Origin: Dryococelus australis
Taxonomy: Eukaryota; Arthropoda; Insecta; Phasmatodea; Phasmatidae
Reading direction: 5' to 3'
DNA: 64,000 bases
Assembly (NCBI GenBank): GCA_029891345.1
Contig: CM056994.1
Span: forward strand, 143,242,457-143,306,456
This document shows positions 1-12,729 of the stretch, piece by piece (position 1 is the stretch's first letter; each line of letters starts with the position of its first letter). Both the position numbers and the translations under genes were made by a program. The notes beneath the pieces were generated by a model. It saw only the letters and a program-made list of their open reading frames with translations. It did not search any database and was not told where the DNA came from.

Positions 1-970
1 TAATTATTTACACCCGTGTAGACGAAATCAGGCTCACTAGTTATATAATTAACTTCTTCTTTTTACTATAGCGGAAGAAACCATTTGAATGAAAACGATG
101 GTGTAAATAATACCGTTTATATACTATGAACTTTTTATTATTATTTGATTTAATTAATTTTATTTCTTCTATGTTGATTTAAAACACCCTGCTCGAATAT
201 GCTAACAATTAATTGCAGTGTAGCTTTGGTATCTTAAGCCCCTGTCTAAATGTCATATTTTTTTTAGTCAAACTGCTTCAAAAGCGGTCAAATAAAGTTG
301 GATAGATGTTACGTCTCCGAAACGTTATATAATTACCACCATATTTGCGTGTAAAAGTTGAAGGACTCCAGTTTCTAGCAAACATGTGGCATATTGGACC
401 TTTTCTAAATTTTCTTGTATGTTTTACTACTTTAGCCAATCAGGATCCTACCCATAAAATCTATGATTTCTTACCCCAACAAAATTATAAATTGCAACCA
501 ATAACTGTAAATGATATACAGCTTTGGATGTAATATATACAATATCTATTAAGGCTTTAATGCTGTTGCAATTCCATATTGAAACAAAAAATTAAAAAGT
601 ATAATCAATTATTTACATCGTGTAGCAAACATGTATTAAAAATTTATTTCATATTTAGTTTTTAAATGAATATCAATCACAGGTTCATAATACTCGTTCC
701 TGTATTGAGCTACATGGAGCTATAATGGTGTTATAACACCATTATTCCCTTTAGAAAATTATCACTGCTACGCCTATCAATTAGAGAATTTCGGCAATGT
801 GATATTTTCAATAGAATTAAAGTTTGCTTCACAAAATTAGCTTGATAGTTAAATTTGATGCGTGTACTTAATCTTCAAATATTATTGAAACTTTATTTGG
901 AGGAGAAAATGTTTAAGTGAGACTGGGGCTGTGGGTTATTGTCAAATATTAATCAATTAAACATAGCGAA
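1..970. other. AT-rich DNA without a recognisable gene
   Basis: AT-rich sequence with many stops in all frames. The longest reading frame (345-533) is 62 codons and shows no domain. Apart from the palindrome at 722-745 I see nothing in it. Confidence 0.6.
722..745. repeat. Perfect 24 bp palindrome
   Basis: The 24 bases read the same on both strands (ATAATGGTGTTA and its reverse complement). The flanking bases do not extend the symmetry. It could fold as a cruciform or be the fused ends of a small element. No neighbouring gene gives it a role. Confidence 0.8.
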
Positions 971-1476
971 CATATCTGCATGTACGTGTGCGGGAAGCAG
1001 GTCCACAATCTGCCACCTGCGCGTGAGTGGAAATTGTTCCTAACGAGGCGTTTTCCACGCTCTGGTCGAAAGGCAGGCTGTACCGCGGACGATCCTAGTC
1101 GTCACACCTCCAGCCCCGCTGCAGTTCGTGGGGCGCCACGTGATATGTGGTTGGGTTTTAGTGTAGGTGGATGGGGGGGGGGGGAGGCGCGAACACAAGT
1201 TATCGTGCGAAATGTTAGTCGCGGTGCGCAGCTGCATGTACACGGTGGAGTAATGGCTGACCGGCACGCCATGCAATTACTCTCTCTCCCCCGGCTACGA
1301 GCAGACAAACAGGTGCGCACACATAGTTGCAATGACGGAACGGCATGGCAGTCCATTTAAGATCAGTACATCCAGCAGCTGCTACGTCCTTCCTTCGCCT
1401 AGAATGACGCCAGAAGACAAGGACGTTGGTTGCCCAAATTGCGTCAACTCAGCAGTCTCTTCCCTTTGCCCAAAGA
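971..1476. other. GC-rich segment, no gene recognised
   Basis: Much richer in GC and CpG than its surroundings, with a run of about 12 G near 1,171-1,182. Overlapping frames on both strands (980-1360 plus, 1040-1276 and 1102-1356 minus) stay open mainly because stop codons are rare in GC-rich sequence. None shows a domain. It may be a promoter-like island or the inside of an unknown repeat. Confidence 0.4.
1280..1343 (+). repeat. 64 bp direct repeat, copy 1
   Basis: Matches 2,516-2,579 base for base except for one T/A difference and no gaps. It starts in a CT run followed by CCCCGG and ends in GACGGAACGG. The sequence on either side of the two copies is unrelated. Confidence 0.85.
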
Positions 1477-1660
1477 TCGAGCGAGGTGGCGCGATGGCGG
1501 ACTCATATTCCGGAGGACCAGGTTCCAAGCCTGGTTCAGCCGTCCTGCTTTAGACATTACATGGTGTCCCGATGTCACTCCACGCGGATGTTTGAATGCT
1601 TCTTTTCTTCGGGCCATCACAACACATTCTTAGGCGTTCCTCTTTCGCTTAGCAACTTGA
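1477..1660 (+). repeat. tRNA-derived SINE-like head
   Basis: GGTGGCGCGATGGCGGA (A-box-like) is followed about 35 bp later by GGTTCCAAGCC (B-box-like), the internal RNA polymerase III promoter layout of a tRNA. The downstream body does not obviously match the other SINEs in this window, so it is either a different family or a decayed copy. It is not a functional tRNA gene: I could not fold it into a cloverleaf. Confidence 0.45.
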
Positions 1661-2515
1661 TTCGTCTCTAATGAGCGCGCTGTAGATGAAACGTTCAGCC
1701 ATACCAACCTACATACCATTATAATAGACATGCAGCGGTAATACTTCCGTTAACATTCCGTCAACGATGACGTCGTTTGCAGATTCGTCGTAACTTGCTG
1801 TCATGGACAACTGAAGAATTCAGGACTCATAAGGATACGCACGAAAACAGTACGTAAGTTAAGCTGTTGCAGTGGATAACGTACACATTCAGATTTAATT
1901 ATTGAGCGACACACTGCCACCGCTAGTAGGTTAATGGTATACTAAACAATCTCCTATTATTCACGATCCTCTCTGGCAGTTATCAGAACCACTGACAGCA
2001 GAGTGGTATCTCAGGAAATTGTAGGGCAGCGTATGCTTTCCTTCATGGCACAGCTCCTACGGGCAATAAACGATATATTAATGCCCACCCACACAGTACG
2101 GGTTTCCCAAAACTGCCTGCACTCTGTCGACACCCTTTCTTTTGCAAGTGTGGTCTTCGTACTGGTCATCAATAGAAAACGTTTGGCTCCAACTATGACG
2201 TCAGATTATGCCTTCAGTGGGCCTGCAGCACATGGGACTATCATCAACAGGACAGCATTTTACGCATATATGACTCTATGACGGACCACATTGCCGCATG
2301 TATCAATGTTATAGGCGTTGTTACAATACGCTGAACATAATTTAAACTACACAGTCCTGCCCGAACAAACGCGCTATTTATATTGATGTTGTAATTAGTT
2401 GATTGATTCATCGTGAACATCGCATGTGTAGCACTGCATTCCATTTCGAAGTCTGTTTCTTGGTGCGGCAGTTTTATTGCAATACGTGCATCTGGAGATA
2501 TGTCGCGCGTAATAT

Positions 2516-2579
2516 CTCTCTCTCCCCCGGCTACGAGCAGACAAACAGGTGCGCACACAAAGTTGCAATGACGGAACGG
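2516..2579 (+). repeat. 64 bp direct repeat, copy 2
   Basis: Second copy of 1,280-1,343, with one mismatch, 1,236 bp downstream in the same orientation. The AT-rich flank on its right (TAATAATAGATATTAA) differs from the flank of copy 1. Confidence 0.85.
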
Positions 2580-4606
2580 ATAATAATAGATATTAATATA
2601 TCTATTATTATAATAAATAATAAAAGAATATCTGACTCACAGCTGCATTAACAAAACTGTAATGTCCGTTAGTTTATATATTACTTTTTTTACGTTTATT
2701 GAGAAATGGAACCAATTTTCATATTATTCGCTACCAGCAGCGTCTAAAATAAATATAGAAGTACGAACGCATTCTAAGAAGTTTTATTAATATGCTAAAG
2801 TGCTACGTGCAGATAATGTAAATATAGCGTCATTGCTGCATGCATTGCTCTGGCAGAACAATTTGCTCAGTTAAAAGGGAGGAGTCAGGTTAACTAAGGC
2901 AGTGTTCTTCTGAACGATACAGCTAGAATAGGGAATGATACGTTACTGCCGTGGATACCTATCAATTGCGCACTCGCTTTACATCACCCATAATTTTGGG
3001 AATTCGGTTCATTATTTTATTTATTTTCTAGAGTATAGACCGTTTTATCCTGGAAGACGAGTGTGCGCCTGTTACATCATTAAGACTATATGCTCTCTGT
3101 CCCCTTTTGTGCTATCGACTTTCGTATAACTTGTTATGTAGCCGCGCTACTTTTGTTACTGGGATTTTATAAAGTTAAGATAACTGAGTTGTAACTCTTG
3201 ACTTCAAGCGGAAATAAAATAAAGTTTTCCTTTTCCCTGCTAGGATATTTTCTTTGTGTTTCTTACAATGAAAAAAAATAAACAAAACAATATTTAGCAT
3301 TAGAACATAACTTCGAACTTTATATAAAATGCTAATTAAGTTCGGTTGTGCTGGCTATCGTTAGTTTATTGTAGTATTTGAGGTACTGGAGGTAGCCTTT
3401 AGAAGTGATCTGAATCTAAACGTATATACAGGTTATAACCTCAAATATATTATGTCAGTCAATATAATATTTTTTCTCTGTGTAAATTAGGCAAACGAGC
3501 CTTATCTTCAACCAACGGGAATTTGTGCAATACACTCAATATCATTACTGCCAAGTCAGAGTTTTACCTCTTCACACATGCCGTAGGATTTCTGTGATTG
3601 CGGTATAGCAGCGCACATTTAAAAGTCAAATTCTCTTTGTCTCAAATTTAAGTTTTACTTTATAATCGGCCTACAGAATAAAACCAAAAACCTCGTGGCC
3701 TGAGAGCAGTGTACATGACTTTGACTAAAATAGTCTACAGTTACGTCGTTTTCAATTAGGCGAGCTCGTTAATGTGTCAAGTCACTCTTTTCGATACTGC
3801 CAACCATGTGTTTCACAAAGAAATATAAACAGGGGGCATGAGTTCCACCAGTCTGGAGTAAATGCTACGGTGACGTCGAAACTAGGCCTACATATCTGAG
3901 TTACAAGGACGCAATGGAAGAATTTTCTGTGTTACCAACGGACCAGACTTTTCATTAAAGAGTGTATGACGAGAGTGTGTTATGTGAGCCGAGTATGAAA
4001 TAAATCGTGTATTATTTATATTGTACAGCATTTATAGCCTGATTCACATCATAATTATTTAACCTTAAACAACCATCTGTATATATGCAATTGTTCCAAT
4101 GTGTGGTGAAAATTTTAAGTCATTTATGAGGTTAAACAATGCCTGAAGATGCGATAACCTGCCTATCTCGCATTCGTGAAGATTTGGATTCATGCTTGGC
4201 CAGCTTAACTCTCGGTGTTTTTTAATTGTAACCAAGTGACTTTCCGTTCATGTTCCAACCAAAAGCTTATGTGATTACTACCTAGTCCTGGAACCGTGAT
4301 GAATTTGCGGAGGGAACATGAGGTTCATATACAAGCTACGCAGTAATCATCTCTGTGCTGCGACAGGAAACAGCGGTTTTCTCCTTTATTACAGTCAAAA
4401 AACACGCGATTTCAAATGACGATAACAAATTCTTTATATAATTTAGATATATTGCTCTCCTGCTTTAAGATTTGATAAACTTCTGAATGTGTTATAATGC
4501 ATCTACTACATTACGAGGTTACATGTAAAAGCGAGGGATGTTGTAAAAACAAACATAAACAAACTGCATTTCAGTGTTTTGGATACGTGATTCTTCCTCA
4601 TTTCAA

Positions 4607-4645
4607 ATATCTACTATGCAACAAATATTGTTGCATAGTAGGTAT
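4607..4645. repeat. Near-perfect inverted repeat (hairpin)
   Basis: CTACTATGCAACAA is followed by three bases and its exact reverse complement, a 14 bp stem at 4,611-4,641. The stem can be extended to about 18 bp with one G-T pair. The stem-loop of about 39 nt is too short for a typical miRNA precursor and is more likely a relic of a small inverted-repeat element. Confidence 0.75.
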
Positions 4646-5176
4646 CGAAAATAATTACACCTCATATTTACGTTTCACTGTGAATAAAATAAACTTTTTA
4701 TTAAAACTGTTTTATGTAGTTTAAACTAGTTTATCTATTTTAAACGCACGCACTTCAAACGAGTTGCGAGTTGTACAAAAGTTACGCTTATAGGAAGCAT
4801 CAATTATTAGTTCTACCAATGCAAACAGAGTATACAACAAATGTTGTTACCAATAAATTGATAGGTTCGCCTTCAAACATCCCTCGAAAGAGCATTGCCG
4901 ACGGAAAGCCTGCACGCGCGGATAAAATACATGCACGCAGTGTAACCTTTGGAGGTAGAGGTTATGTGGTTACTTGATTCACATGGGTGTGTCGCCCGTT
5001 TTGCTACTGTGATAATTGTTTGTTTCAAGAGGGAAAAGGCAGCAGACAGAGGGGATTTTGAAACGTACAACCCGACAAATAAAACCCCCAACTGTTCTCT
5101 TCTGACAAAAGAAACCGGATTCCATTTTCTGTCGTGCTAAACATCGAGAAGTATTTGCGCGTATTTAACCAAACGG

Positions 5177-5209
<33 letters not shown>

Positions 5210-5217
5210 GTGAGATG
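5177..5217 (+). repeat. Poly(A) tract, 41 bp
   Basis: An uninterrupted run of 41 A. Such runs are often the tail of a retroposed sequence (SINE, LINE or processed pseudogene). I do not recognise such a body upstream. Confidence 0.85.
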
Positions 5218-5532
5218 TAATAGGAAAGGTGTTTTTTTCAGTCATACCACATATTTCTGTTTAAATATGGATAAATGATAACTCTAGGAAACATGTGAGA
5301 TTAAATAATACAATGTTTGTCATATGATGTGATCAATCATATTTGTTCACATCTTAACAATTGTATTTAATAAATTTTCCATTGCGTTAAAACTACAGTC
5401 CGGAAACACACAGAGGTGACTTGCCTATGCGTTGAGCACTGATTAAAAATATATAACATCTAAGATTGCTACAAATTTTTCTTAAACGTTGGTGTATAAA
5501 AAAAATCAAACAAGTTGTGTAAGATATGTATA

Positions 5533-5954
5533 GGCTATTCACGGTAAAGTGAGCACTTTTGAAAACCCTGCTTAAGATCTACTTGTATGAACGTTGTGTA
5601 TTCTTCCGCCTTATGTACGAGTCACACTGGCACTAGCCTCATAACTTTACTCATGCTTTGATCAAGCATAACTGTAAAATTATTAGAAAAATTAATAACT
5701 TACATATCTGCTAATTTTTACTCTTAGATATATAAAAAAAAAAACAGAAAGCAAAATAAATAATTTGAGTTATCACAAATAGTTATCTAAACACTTAAAA
5801 TTCGGCGTTATGGCATGGAACTACTTTCCCTCCATCGTTACCAACTTTACTGTGCGCATGTCACTCAATGCGCCCATTAAAATATATGCAGGTAGGAGGA
5901 GTGACTTTTTTCAAAGGTTGATTTCAAAAGTGCTCACTTTAACGTGTAACAGCC
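5533..5954 (+). mobile_element. MITE, copy 1 (about 422 bp, complete)
   Basis: The left end GGCTATTCACGGTAAAGTGA and the right end (ending GTGTAACAGCC) are inverted versions of each other over about 32 bp with few mismatches, continuing inwards as GCACTTTTGAAA. The interior has no transposase, so it is non-autonomous. TA precedes the left end, which suggests a Tc1/mariner-type TA duplication, but the right flank is not clean. An inverted relative lies at 22,290-22,684 and an end fragment at about 47,540-47,628. The frame at 5,810-5,992 lies inside the repeat and is not a gene. Confidence 0.8.
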
Positions 5955-8900
5955 TTTATATGTGTGTATGCTTCAGCTATGGGGGATTATAATTTATGTT
6001 AGAACTTGCAAAAGAGAGTCAACCAAACAATTATAAATCTATATGGAAAACACCTTCATGTCACATATGCCAATTCATATCAGGATAAATGATTAATAAT
6101 CACAAGATTCGTTTCTATTGTGTTAAATATATTTAGTTAAGTTCCAAATCATAGAACAAAACCACTACTATCCTTGTGTGAACCAAATTTTCAAATAATG
6201 TCCTACCAAGAAATAAATATTTTCAACTCTATAAACAGTAGAATTACTGATCTAATCCTTAAATTAATAATTAAATTTAAATCAACACTACACCAGTCAG
6301 AAAGACTGCCACGGTACGTCTGCCAAAAAATTACCAGGATTGATTGTGCACTATACGAAAAAGGCGTAAGCACTTGTTAGTTGTTCGTGTAAGCTAAAAC
6401 TTATATGTTGTTGAACTGTAGGATAGTTTCACCGTTCCACTACGTGCGGTCCTATGGTGCGATGGATGTCCTGACGTCACTGCGAACCAGAACTCCTGAC
6501 GTCGAAACCAATTCAGTAGAAGATAGAGATATCCGGATGTCGTTCCGCAAAGCAGGACCCATGGCGTCGAACTCAGGACTGGAACACTGGACGTCGATGA
6601 TGCAGGCGGATACTCCTCCGACCTATGGAAAGAGTCAAATTCCGTGGATTTGGATGGAGACATCAGCTGATCCTTAAACTGTGGTCTCTTTAAACCGTCC
6701 TCAACCTTCCTCGTACTGTCATCGAACTTAGTCGAACTCCACTGACGAGATCATATCCTCGGGCTCCTTATTCTCATGTTGCAAATATTTTTTTCTAGGC
6801 GTCAGTTAATCAAATATTATTTAGCTTTTCTTCTTTTAATACGTTGATGTATCAAAACATTTCCAGTTAACAAATTTGCAGACATAAGATTCGAATAATT
6901 CTGGGGCCCTTCGTGTTTCACATCATTCTTCCAAGAAAGATATTTTTAGAATGCATTTGGAATGTTCTGATTTACTGAATGTTCTTAATAAAACAAAATT
7001 TTGTTATTTGCAACTGGCGAAGCGTACTGTAATATACAAAACTCATTAATCAATGTAACAATATTGCAGACTAAGAAACAATACAACTGTCAAAATAAAT
7101 CCTCTTACATGCTAAATCTATGGAAAACAGTTCACGCATCAAACATTTACGAAATTTACATTAAATCAAGGACATTCATAGTATTACCATAACATTGGTA
7201 AAATTCAGATGTTACAATATCAATATTATGCAATTAATACAAAATACACCGCTGTTTACTTCCGTGTTCAGTTGTTTATCCCATAGGTTCCAAAATAGAT
7301 ATAATAGGTTTTGAATCAAATGTTTTAGGAGAGAAGTAAACATGATGAAATGGTACATACGTGTCGAAAGTGCATTAGGTACACGCACACATAACTACAT
7401 TCATGTGAGCATTGTACAAATGCAGCACAAACGACTTCAAGTCGAACTACACAATATTCTAAGCATTACGTTTCTAGTAAATCATAGCGCAATTAGATCT
7501 TGAAATGAAATAAAGTTATTTGCAAATGTCGTACCCACCAAAAATATATTGCTTCAGTTCTTACTTCTAGCTTATGGTTACGCAACTCTGTCTCAGATAT
7601 TTACTTTATTGGATTATTTGTCGACGAAAGTTGCGACTATGGTGATGTTCCTTTTTTACTTTAGGTTCGGGTTTTCCGTGATATCTCGAAAAGTTCTAGG
7701 TACAAAGGAATTATAAATATATATATGTTGGTAAAATAAGAACGTCTGCGTAAATTGGTATACTGGAAGCGTGTTCGTCTTTCACGTTATAACAAGTTTA
7801 ATTCCAATGAGGAGCTTACTTCGGTTTCTTAGAGGATATATATTTCTCCGTAAAATTATTTCGACGTTGAAAAAAATCAAGTAGGCCTACTTTCAAAAAA
7901 CTAACTTTGAAAAAGAATTTTCCTCATAACTATTCGTACGTAGATATGATCACATACTGGCATATTTGCTGCTAATGTGGCTAATGATATATCAAAAAAA
8001 TTCTAATTGAAAGTGTTATGTTTCTGTTGTTGACAACTCAGAAGAGGTATAATTATGTACTACTCAAATAAGCGTAAATATTATAGAGCTTAAAAATTTT
8101 TATACCTAACAATTTCTCAAAATGACTTGATGCTTTTGATACAATCCAACATTCGCTTCTGCAAAGTTAATTATCCACACCTGGCTCTATGAAAAGAGTT
8201 GAATAAGAAACAACTAATTAAACCGGTTTTTCAGAAGTATTTAATTAACTGTGAACCAACTGCCTCTAACAGTCCAAGTCATGAATAATAAAAAATAATA
8301 TCGTCTTAACATTTATTTACGTGCCTACGAAAAGGCATCTCACGCTCATCTTCCTCAAGAAAAAAGTTAATAATAAGGGCACGAAGAGTCTATCGGTGAG
8401 TTTGCTGGCCTGTTGTGTAATATTTTATGTCTGTATGCACAGAAAATTAACGCACCCTTCTCTTTATGAGGGAAAGTGGTATTCTGTAACTCGGTACGCC
8501 TCCATTACTGTCTTTAAGATTCCCCGTAATCTGCGTAATTTAAAAAGATGGTAGTGTAGCGAAAATTGACACAGCATCACACTTATGTTTAGTATCAGAA
8601 CGCTACGGAAGGAAAGTACATAACTGAATGGTGCTAAAGTGGTAAAATATTAAGGTTATATTTTAATTCCGGGAAAATATTTCTCGACTTTATTTACTAC
8701 TGTATGCAATTATTATATTTCGTTAGAATCCACTTTTAAGGTAACTACAATAAAACAGAAGGAGAAAAACTTAGCACATAAAATTCTCACTACAGAAACT
8801 AACATGTTATTTTATGAAATTTATATTTAAACATTAATATAAATCATCAATATTTAAATAAACTTAAACGGTGGTGTCAGGCAAATTAAAATTGTGTAAA

Positions 8901-9059
8901 ACCATTCCCCATGTACATTGTATTTTTTAGAATACAACCGGCTGAGTTACCGAACCCATGCGCTTTTGCAAAGACATAGTCATAGATGAATCACAGAAAA
9001 CTACATAAAGATAGTGACGAAAATTGTATTTGAGAATTTAAGGCTGTATTGAACGTAAA
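5955..9059. other. No gene recognised; slightly GC-richer patch at 6.4-6.7 kb
   Basis: Mostly AT-rich DNA. Positions 6,405-6,677 are less AT-rich and open on both strands (89-90 codons), with GACGTC recurring several times, but neither translation shows a domain. I see nothing else. Confidence 0.5.
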
Positions 9060-9780
9060 AACACACCCGGTGAACTATTTAAGCGAGATAACATCGCAGA
9101 ATAGTGTTGGGACGTTGCCTACAGACCGTTATGGCGCTCATAGCAAGGCTAGCGGAAAACAAATGTGTCGTTTGTGAATACGTGTGTGCATTTCTTGTTG
9201 TTGTAGAGGATCGTCGAGACTATAGCAGAGTGAGATTGCCGGCTCTGCGCTCTCGCGCCGTAGTAATCGTATATTTATAAGAGGAGTGAGAGCGAGTGAG
9301 CACGATAGCCGAGGGCAGAGGAGTAACATGAAGCGCAATGAAGTATGAAGAAGGCGGCGGGGGACAGGCTTGGGCAAAGTGTGGGCGCCATCTTGAAACC
9401 AGCCACCGCTATTTCTTTTATTTGCCATGTCGCGAGAGGTGAAAGGGGCCGCACCTACCAGCAATGTCTCTCTTCCCCCAAACATTAATTATTTTCGCTG
9501 CATCAGAAATATTAATGAAGGTCGGAGGAGGTGGAGGCGCGCCAGAAGAACGGAGGAAGTGAGGGAAATGGCGTCACGTAGCGAAGTCTGCACACATTGT
9601 CTCTAGAGAAGGGTGCGAGGATGGTATCGTCGCCTTCCCCAAGTCTAACTCTCCGCTTCCCTGCTCCTTAATTAACAAACTTTTTCTCAGCTTGTCCATC
9701 GCGTCCTCTCCCAAAACCCTCTGACGCTTTTTCTTTCCTACTTGTTGGAGCCTAGATTGCATACAAATTGAATTAAAAGG
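9060..9780. other. GC/CpG-rich island, possible promoter or 5' exon region
   Basis: GC-rich sequence in an AT-rich neighbourhood, containing GGCGCCATCTTG and purine-rich stretches. Minus-strand frames at 9,138-9,485 and 9,574-9,762 are open, and the second is rich in Lys, Arg and Glu, but neither shows a domain and I could not find convincing splice sites. It may be a CpG-type promoter with untranslated first exon, or repeat-derived. Confidence 0.3.
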
Positions 9781-10666
9781 ACTGGCTGTATCTCCTGATT
9801 GAATTCTGTTTTATAAAGGTGAATACTCACAAGCTTCAGAAGGAAGAGTTGAGTCACGTTTAGACGGCTATGAAACCAATAACACGGAATGCGACAAGTA
9901 AAGGATATATCGCGTTGTGGGCGCGACAGGCTTCTAGATTCGTTAGACGCGTGAACATATGTTTAGTGATCAGTTTCTAATTTTGTTGTACAGTCACAAG
10001 CGTTGAAGGTCTGTGATGGTCACTTCACGTATCTACTTGGCCGGTCTGTCACGACATTGATCTTAGTTTTGAATCTCACTTGTTTCAGAAGATGGTGGTT
10101 TTCCACAGTGTTCTGATGATTTGCTCAGCTCACCTATTGGCTTTACGATTAGCGTTACCTATCACACCCTCAGGTTTGCATTCTGCAATAAAATAATTTT
10201 TTTAGTACGAGTACTTTAACTATCTTGTACTGTGATAAGTGAACTTAACTTACAGCAGTTTAAAATGTTGTGCGTTGATAGAAGATAAAATGAATGTCGT
10301 GCTTTGTATTAGCAGTTATTTTTCATGTCCGTATACACGAATCAAGTCAATCGCGTGAAGTTCCTTCTAACAAACATTTGATTCATAACAATCGTATTGT
10401 GTGGTGTAGAAACAAGTCTTACTCGTCTTAGAGGGTGTTATTGGTTCCATACTGGTTGGCTGGTTTCTTGGAATACACAATATTTCATGGAAAAAAAAAT
10501 ATTTTTGTGATCCCTCATAATTAACCATCCCAATTAATCTTTTTAAAGCTTAACAGAAATGTCAGCATCGGTGCGTAAAATATTCTTTAAACTACTCTTT
10601 CGTTTAACACAAGCGTCTTGAAAGTACTACTCGAAGAATTTGTGAAATGGAAACCACATTATAAAT
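9781..10666. other. Intergenic DNA, nothing recognised
   Basis: Unique-looking AT-rich sequence up to the left end of Polinton A. No frame over 60 codons and no repeat seen. Confidence 0.5.
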
Positions 10667-11297
10667 AGGGAATTCTGAGTTGGGGGCAAAGGGGATCGGG
10701 GATCGGATTCGGATTCGGATTCGGTCACCCGCCACGTCGTGACGTTACCCGTCTGCCTTCTTTGACATTAATAAACTTGACCTTTGACACTTAACCTTTA
10801 CCTTGACCCTGATGACCTCTAACCCCAAAAATCCAAAACATTCAAAAAGAATTAATTTTAAAATGTACAAAAATGTGTTACTAAAAATTTAATTTAAAAA
10901 ATATAATCATGAACCATTAAAGAAACCGATAAAATTTTCTCATTAGAAACTATACAGAAATGTATTAAAAATTGCGAAGAAAAATTTAATAACAAACATT
11001 TTAACACTAATATAAATACATTATTCAAAATTGTTAAAAATTATAATTTTTAAAATTTTAAAACAAAATCATTAAAAAAATATTTTGAAAATCTTAGTCC
11101 CCCGGCCGCCATTTTCCTTTACAACTTCCATTATTTCCTTAAAACATGAATTAATTTCATTAAAAAAAACCGAAAGATTTATAAAAAATTACGTAAAAAT
11201 TATTTTAAAAGCGTTTGCATTTCTGGAGGTGCTCCCAACACCACACCGAATAGACGACTGACTCCCTCACTCCCACTTCCCCACCTATACTCATTCT
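10667..11297 (+). repeat. Polinton A left terminal inverted repeat
   Basis: Pairs with the right repeat over its length. The outer end AGGGAATTCTGAGTTGGGGG matches AGGGAAATTATGAGTGGGCG of the other end, both then run into CAAGGGGATCGGGGA-like sequence, and the inner edge CCCCCACCTATACTCAT-like sequence recurs inverted at 16,085. Near the outer end GGATTC is repeated in tandem. The copies have diverged substantially, so the insertion is old. Confidence 0.85.
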
Positions 11298-11983
11298 ATT
11301 ATATGGCTCCATATTTTCTTTGTTACTAATTTGTTCATTTGTTTTATTGGAGGCTGCTATACAAGCCTTCACCACCTTCAGTTCATCCCCTCCATTTTAA
11401 AATATATGTTACAACACAAATGTAGTATTAACTATTCCATCTGCTATCGGCCTGTATCAAATGGTGAGATTGACCATACCTGCAAAGTACTTAAATTTTC
11501 ATACATATTTTATATTTTATTCTTAAATGCAAGTATTTTTTTCTAATATTGCTTATATATAAAGTGGTGATGTTTTTAAAATGAAACACATTGCATTATT
11601 TAAATAAAATTTTATGGTTTAGTGGGCAAATCATATCTCATTAACACTCCTCTAAAATAATTTATTCTCAACTTGGGTGCAATATGTTCCAAATCCACAT
11701 TCGTGAGCGCTCATTTTGGTAGACATATCATTATTGCATCTTCCTGTTGCGATGCTTTAGCTCACTTCCATCTCCTACTCGGTATGGTCTTAGGTAGAGG
11801 CATTGGTCGTTTTCTTTACCCTTGGCTATAGTTTCCATATTTGCATTTTGTCATTGTACCACGGACAACTGCTTCCGTTTGTTCGATGATGTGTTGAGGA
11901 CTCGGACAATACCACTTGTGTCTCCGATTAGGTCTCCGAGTGCACCGAGTGCAGGCAGAAGCAATGGAAAAATCCACCGGTAG

Positions 11984-12454
11984 TTATTTTATTAGCCTTA
12001 CATGCTTCTCTTCCTTCTGTAACAGCTTTTTGTTACACTTGTACCTTCCGCTTGCTCTCTGTACCTGATCCAATTTTACACTTGCTTTTATCTTGCTCTT
12101 ATAACGCATGCCCATCTTTACTTTGGACTCCATCAAGTTGGAAACGCCCCACACTACTATTTTTTCTCCAAGTCCGGTGTCTGATGATTTTCTTATTTCG
12201 TCGGCCTTCCGTGTAAGTAACTTGTCTGCCTGATGTCTAGCTTGTAGATCCTTGTGCTGAGAATAGGCGATGTCGTGCTGCTTGCACACATCTTCCAGGG
12301 CGTTTATGTCCGTATCCCCATGTGACAGCCTTTTAGCTAGCTTGGTTCATGGCCTGCAGAACTTGTATCTGGGAATGTGCAGTTCGAATGGTAGATTATT
12401 GATCAGCATATCGATGACCCCGCTTCCAGCCATTTTCTTACCTATTCGAGACAT
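11984..12454 (-). pseudogene. Parvovirus-type phospholipase A2 (VP1-PLA2-like) gene, Polinton A
   Basis: The minus-strand frame starts at an ATG at 12,454. Near residue 20 it carries INNLPFELHIPRYKFC, then the calcium-loop region interrupted by an in-frame TGA, then a segment with the catalytic His-Asp in CKQHDIAYSQHKD. This arrangement (loop followed by C..HD..Y) is the signature of the PLA2 domain in parvovirus VP1 and in related Polinton/adintovirus virion proteins, where it helps the particle cross membranes. The tail is Lys-rich. The same start (INNLxFExHI) occurs in the relic at 57,905-58,147. It lies just inside the left terminal repeat and is transcribed towards it. One stop separates the loop from the catalytic part, so I call it a pseudogene. 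Assignment is by motif only. Confidence 0.75.
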
Positions 12455-12729
12455 TGTGGTGAACCGAGCGAGAAAGGTATAAATACACTCCTTTTATACA
12501 TTTTTGTTCCAATATCACTCTAGAATTGAAACAGTGCGTATGCAGATTGCTAATGATGCACCTTCTGTGATAATGCATTTACTAATTTGTGAATTTACGA
12601 CGACACGAAATAACGTCATGTTAGATGAGAAGTTAAGAGTGTGGTATTTGAATGCATATTCTGCTAGAAGCAGTTTTCTCGGAGTGATGTTTTAAAGAGA
12701 CATTCTACAATTTCAAGCACTGGTTCTCC

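Larger units (their letters stand above)
1681..5176. other. AT-rich DNA without a recognisable gene
   Basis: About 3.5 kb with only short frames (64-104 codons) and no domain. Besides repeat copy 2 at 2,516 and the hairpin at 4,607 I see no structured feature. Confidence 0.55.
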
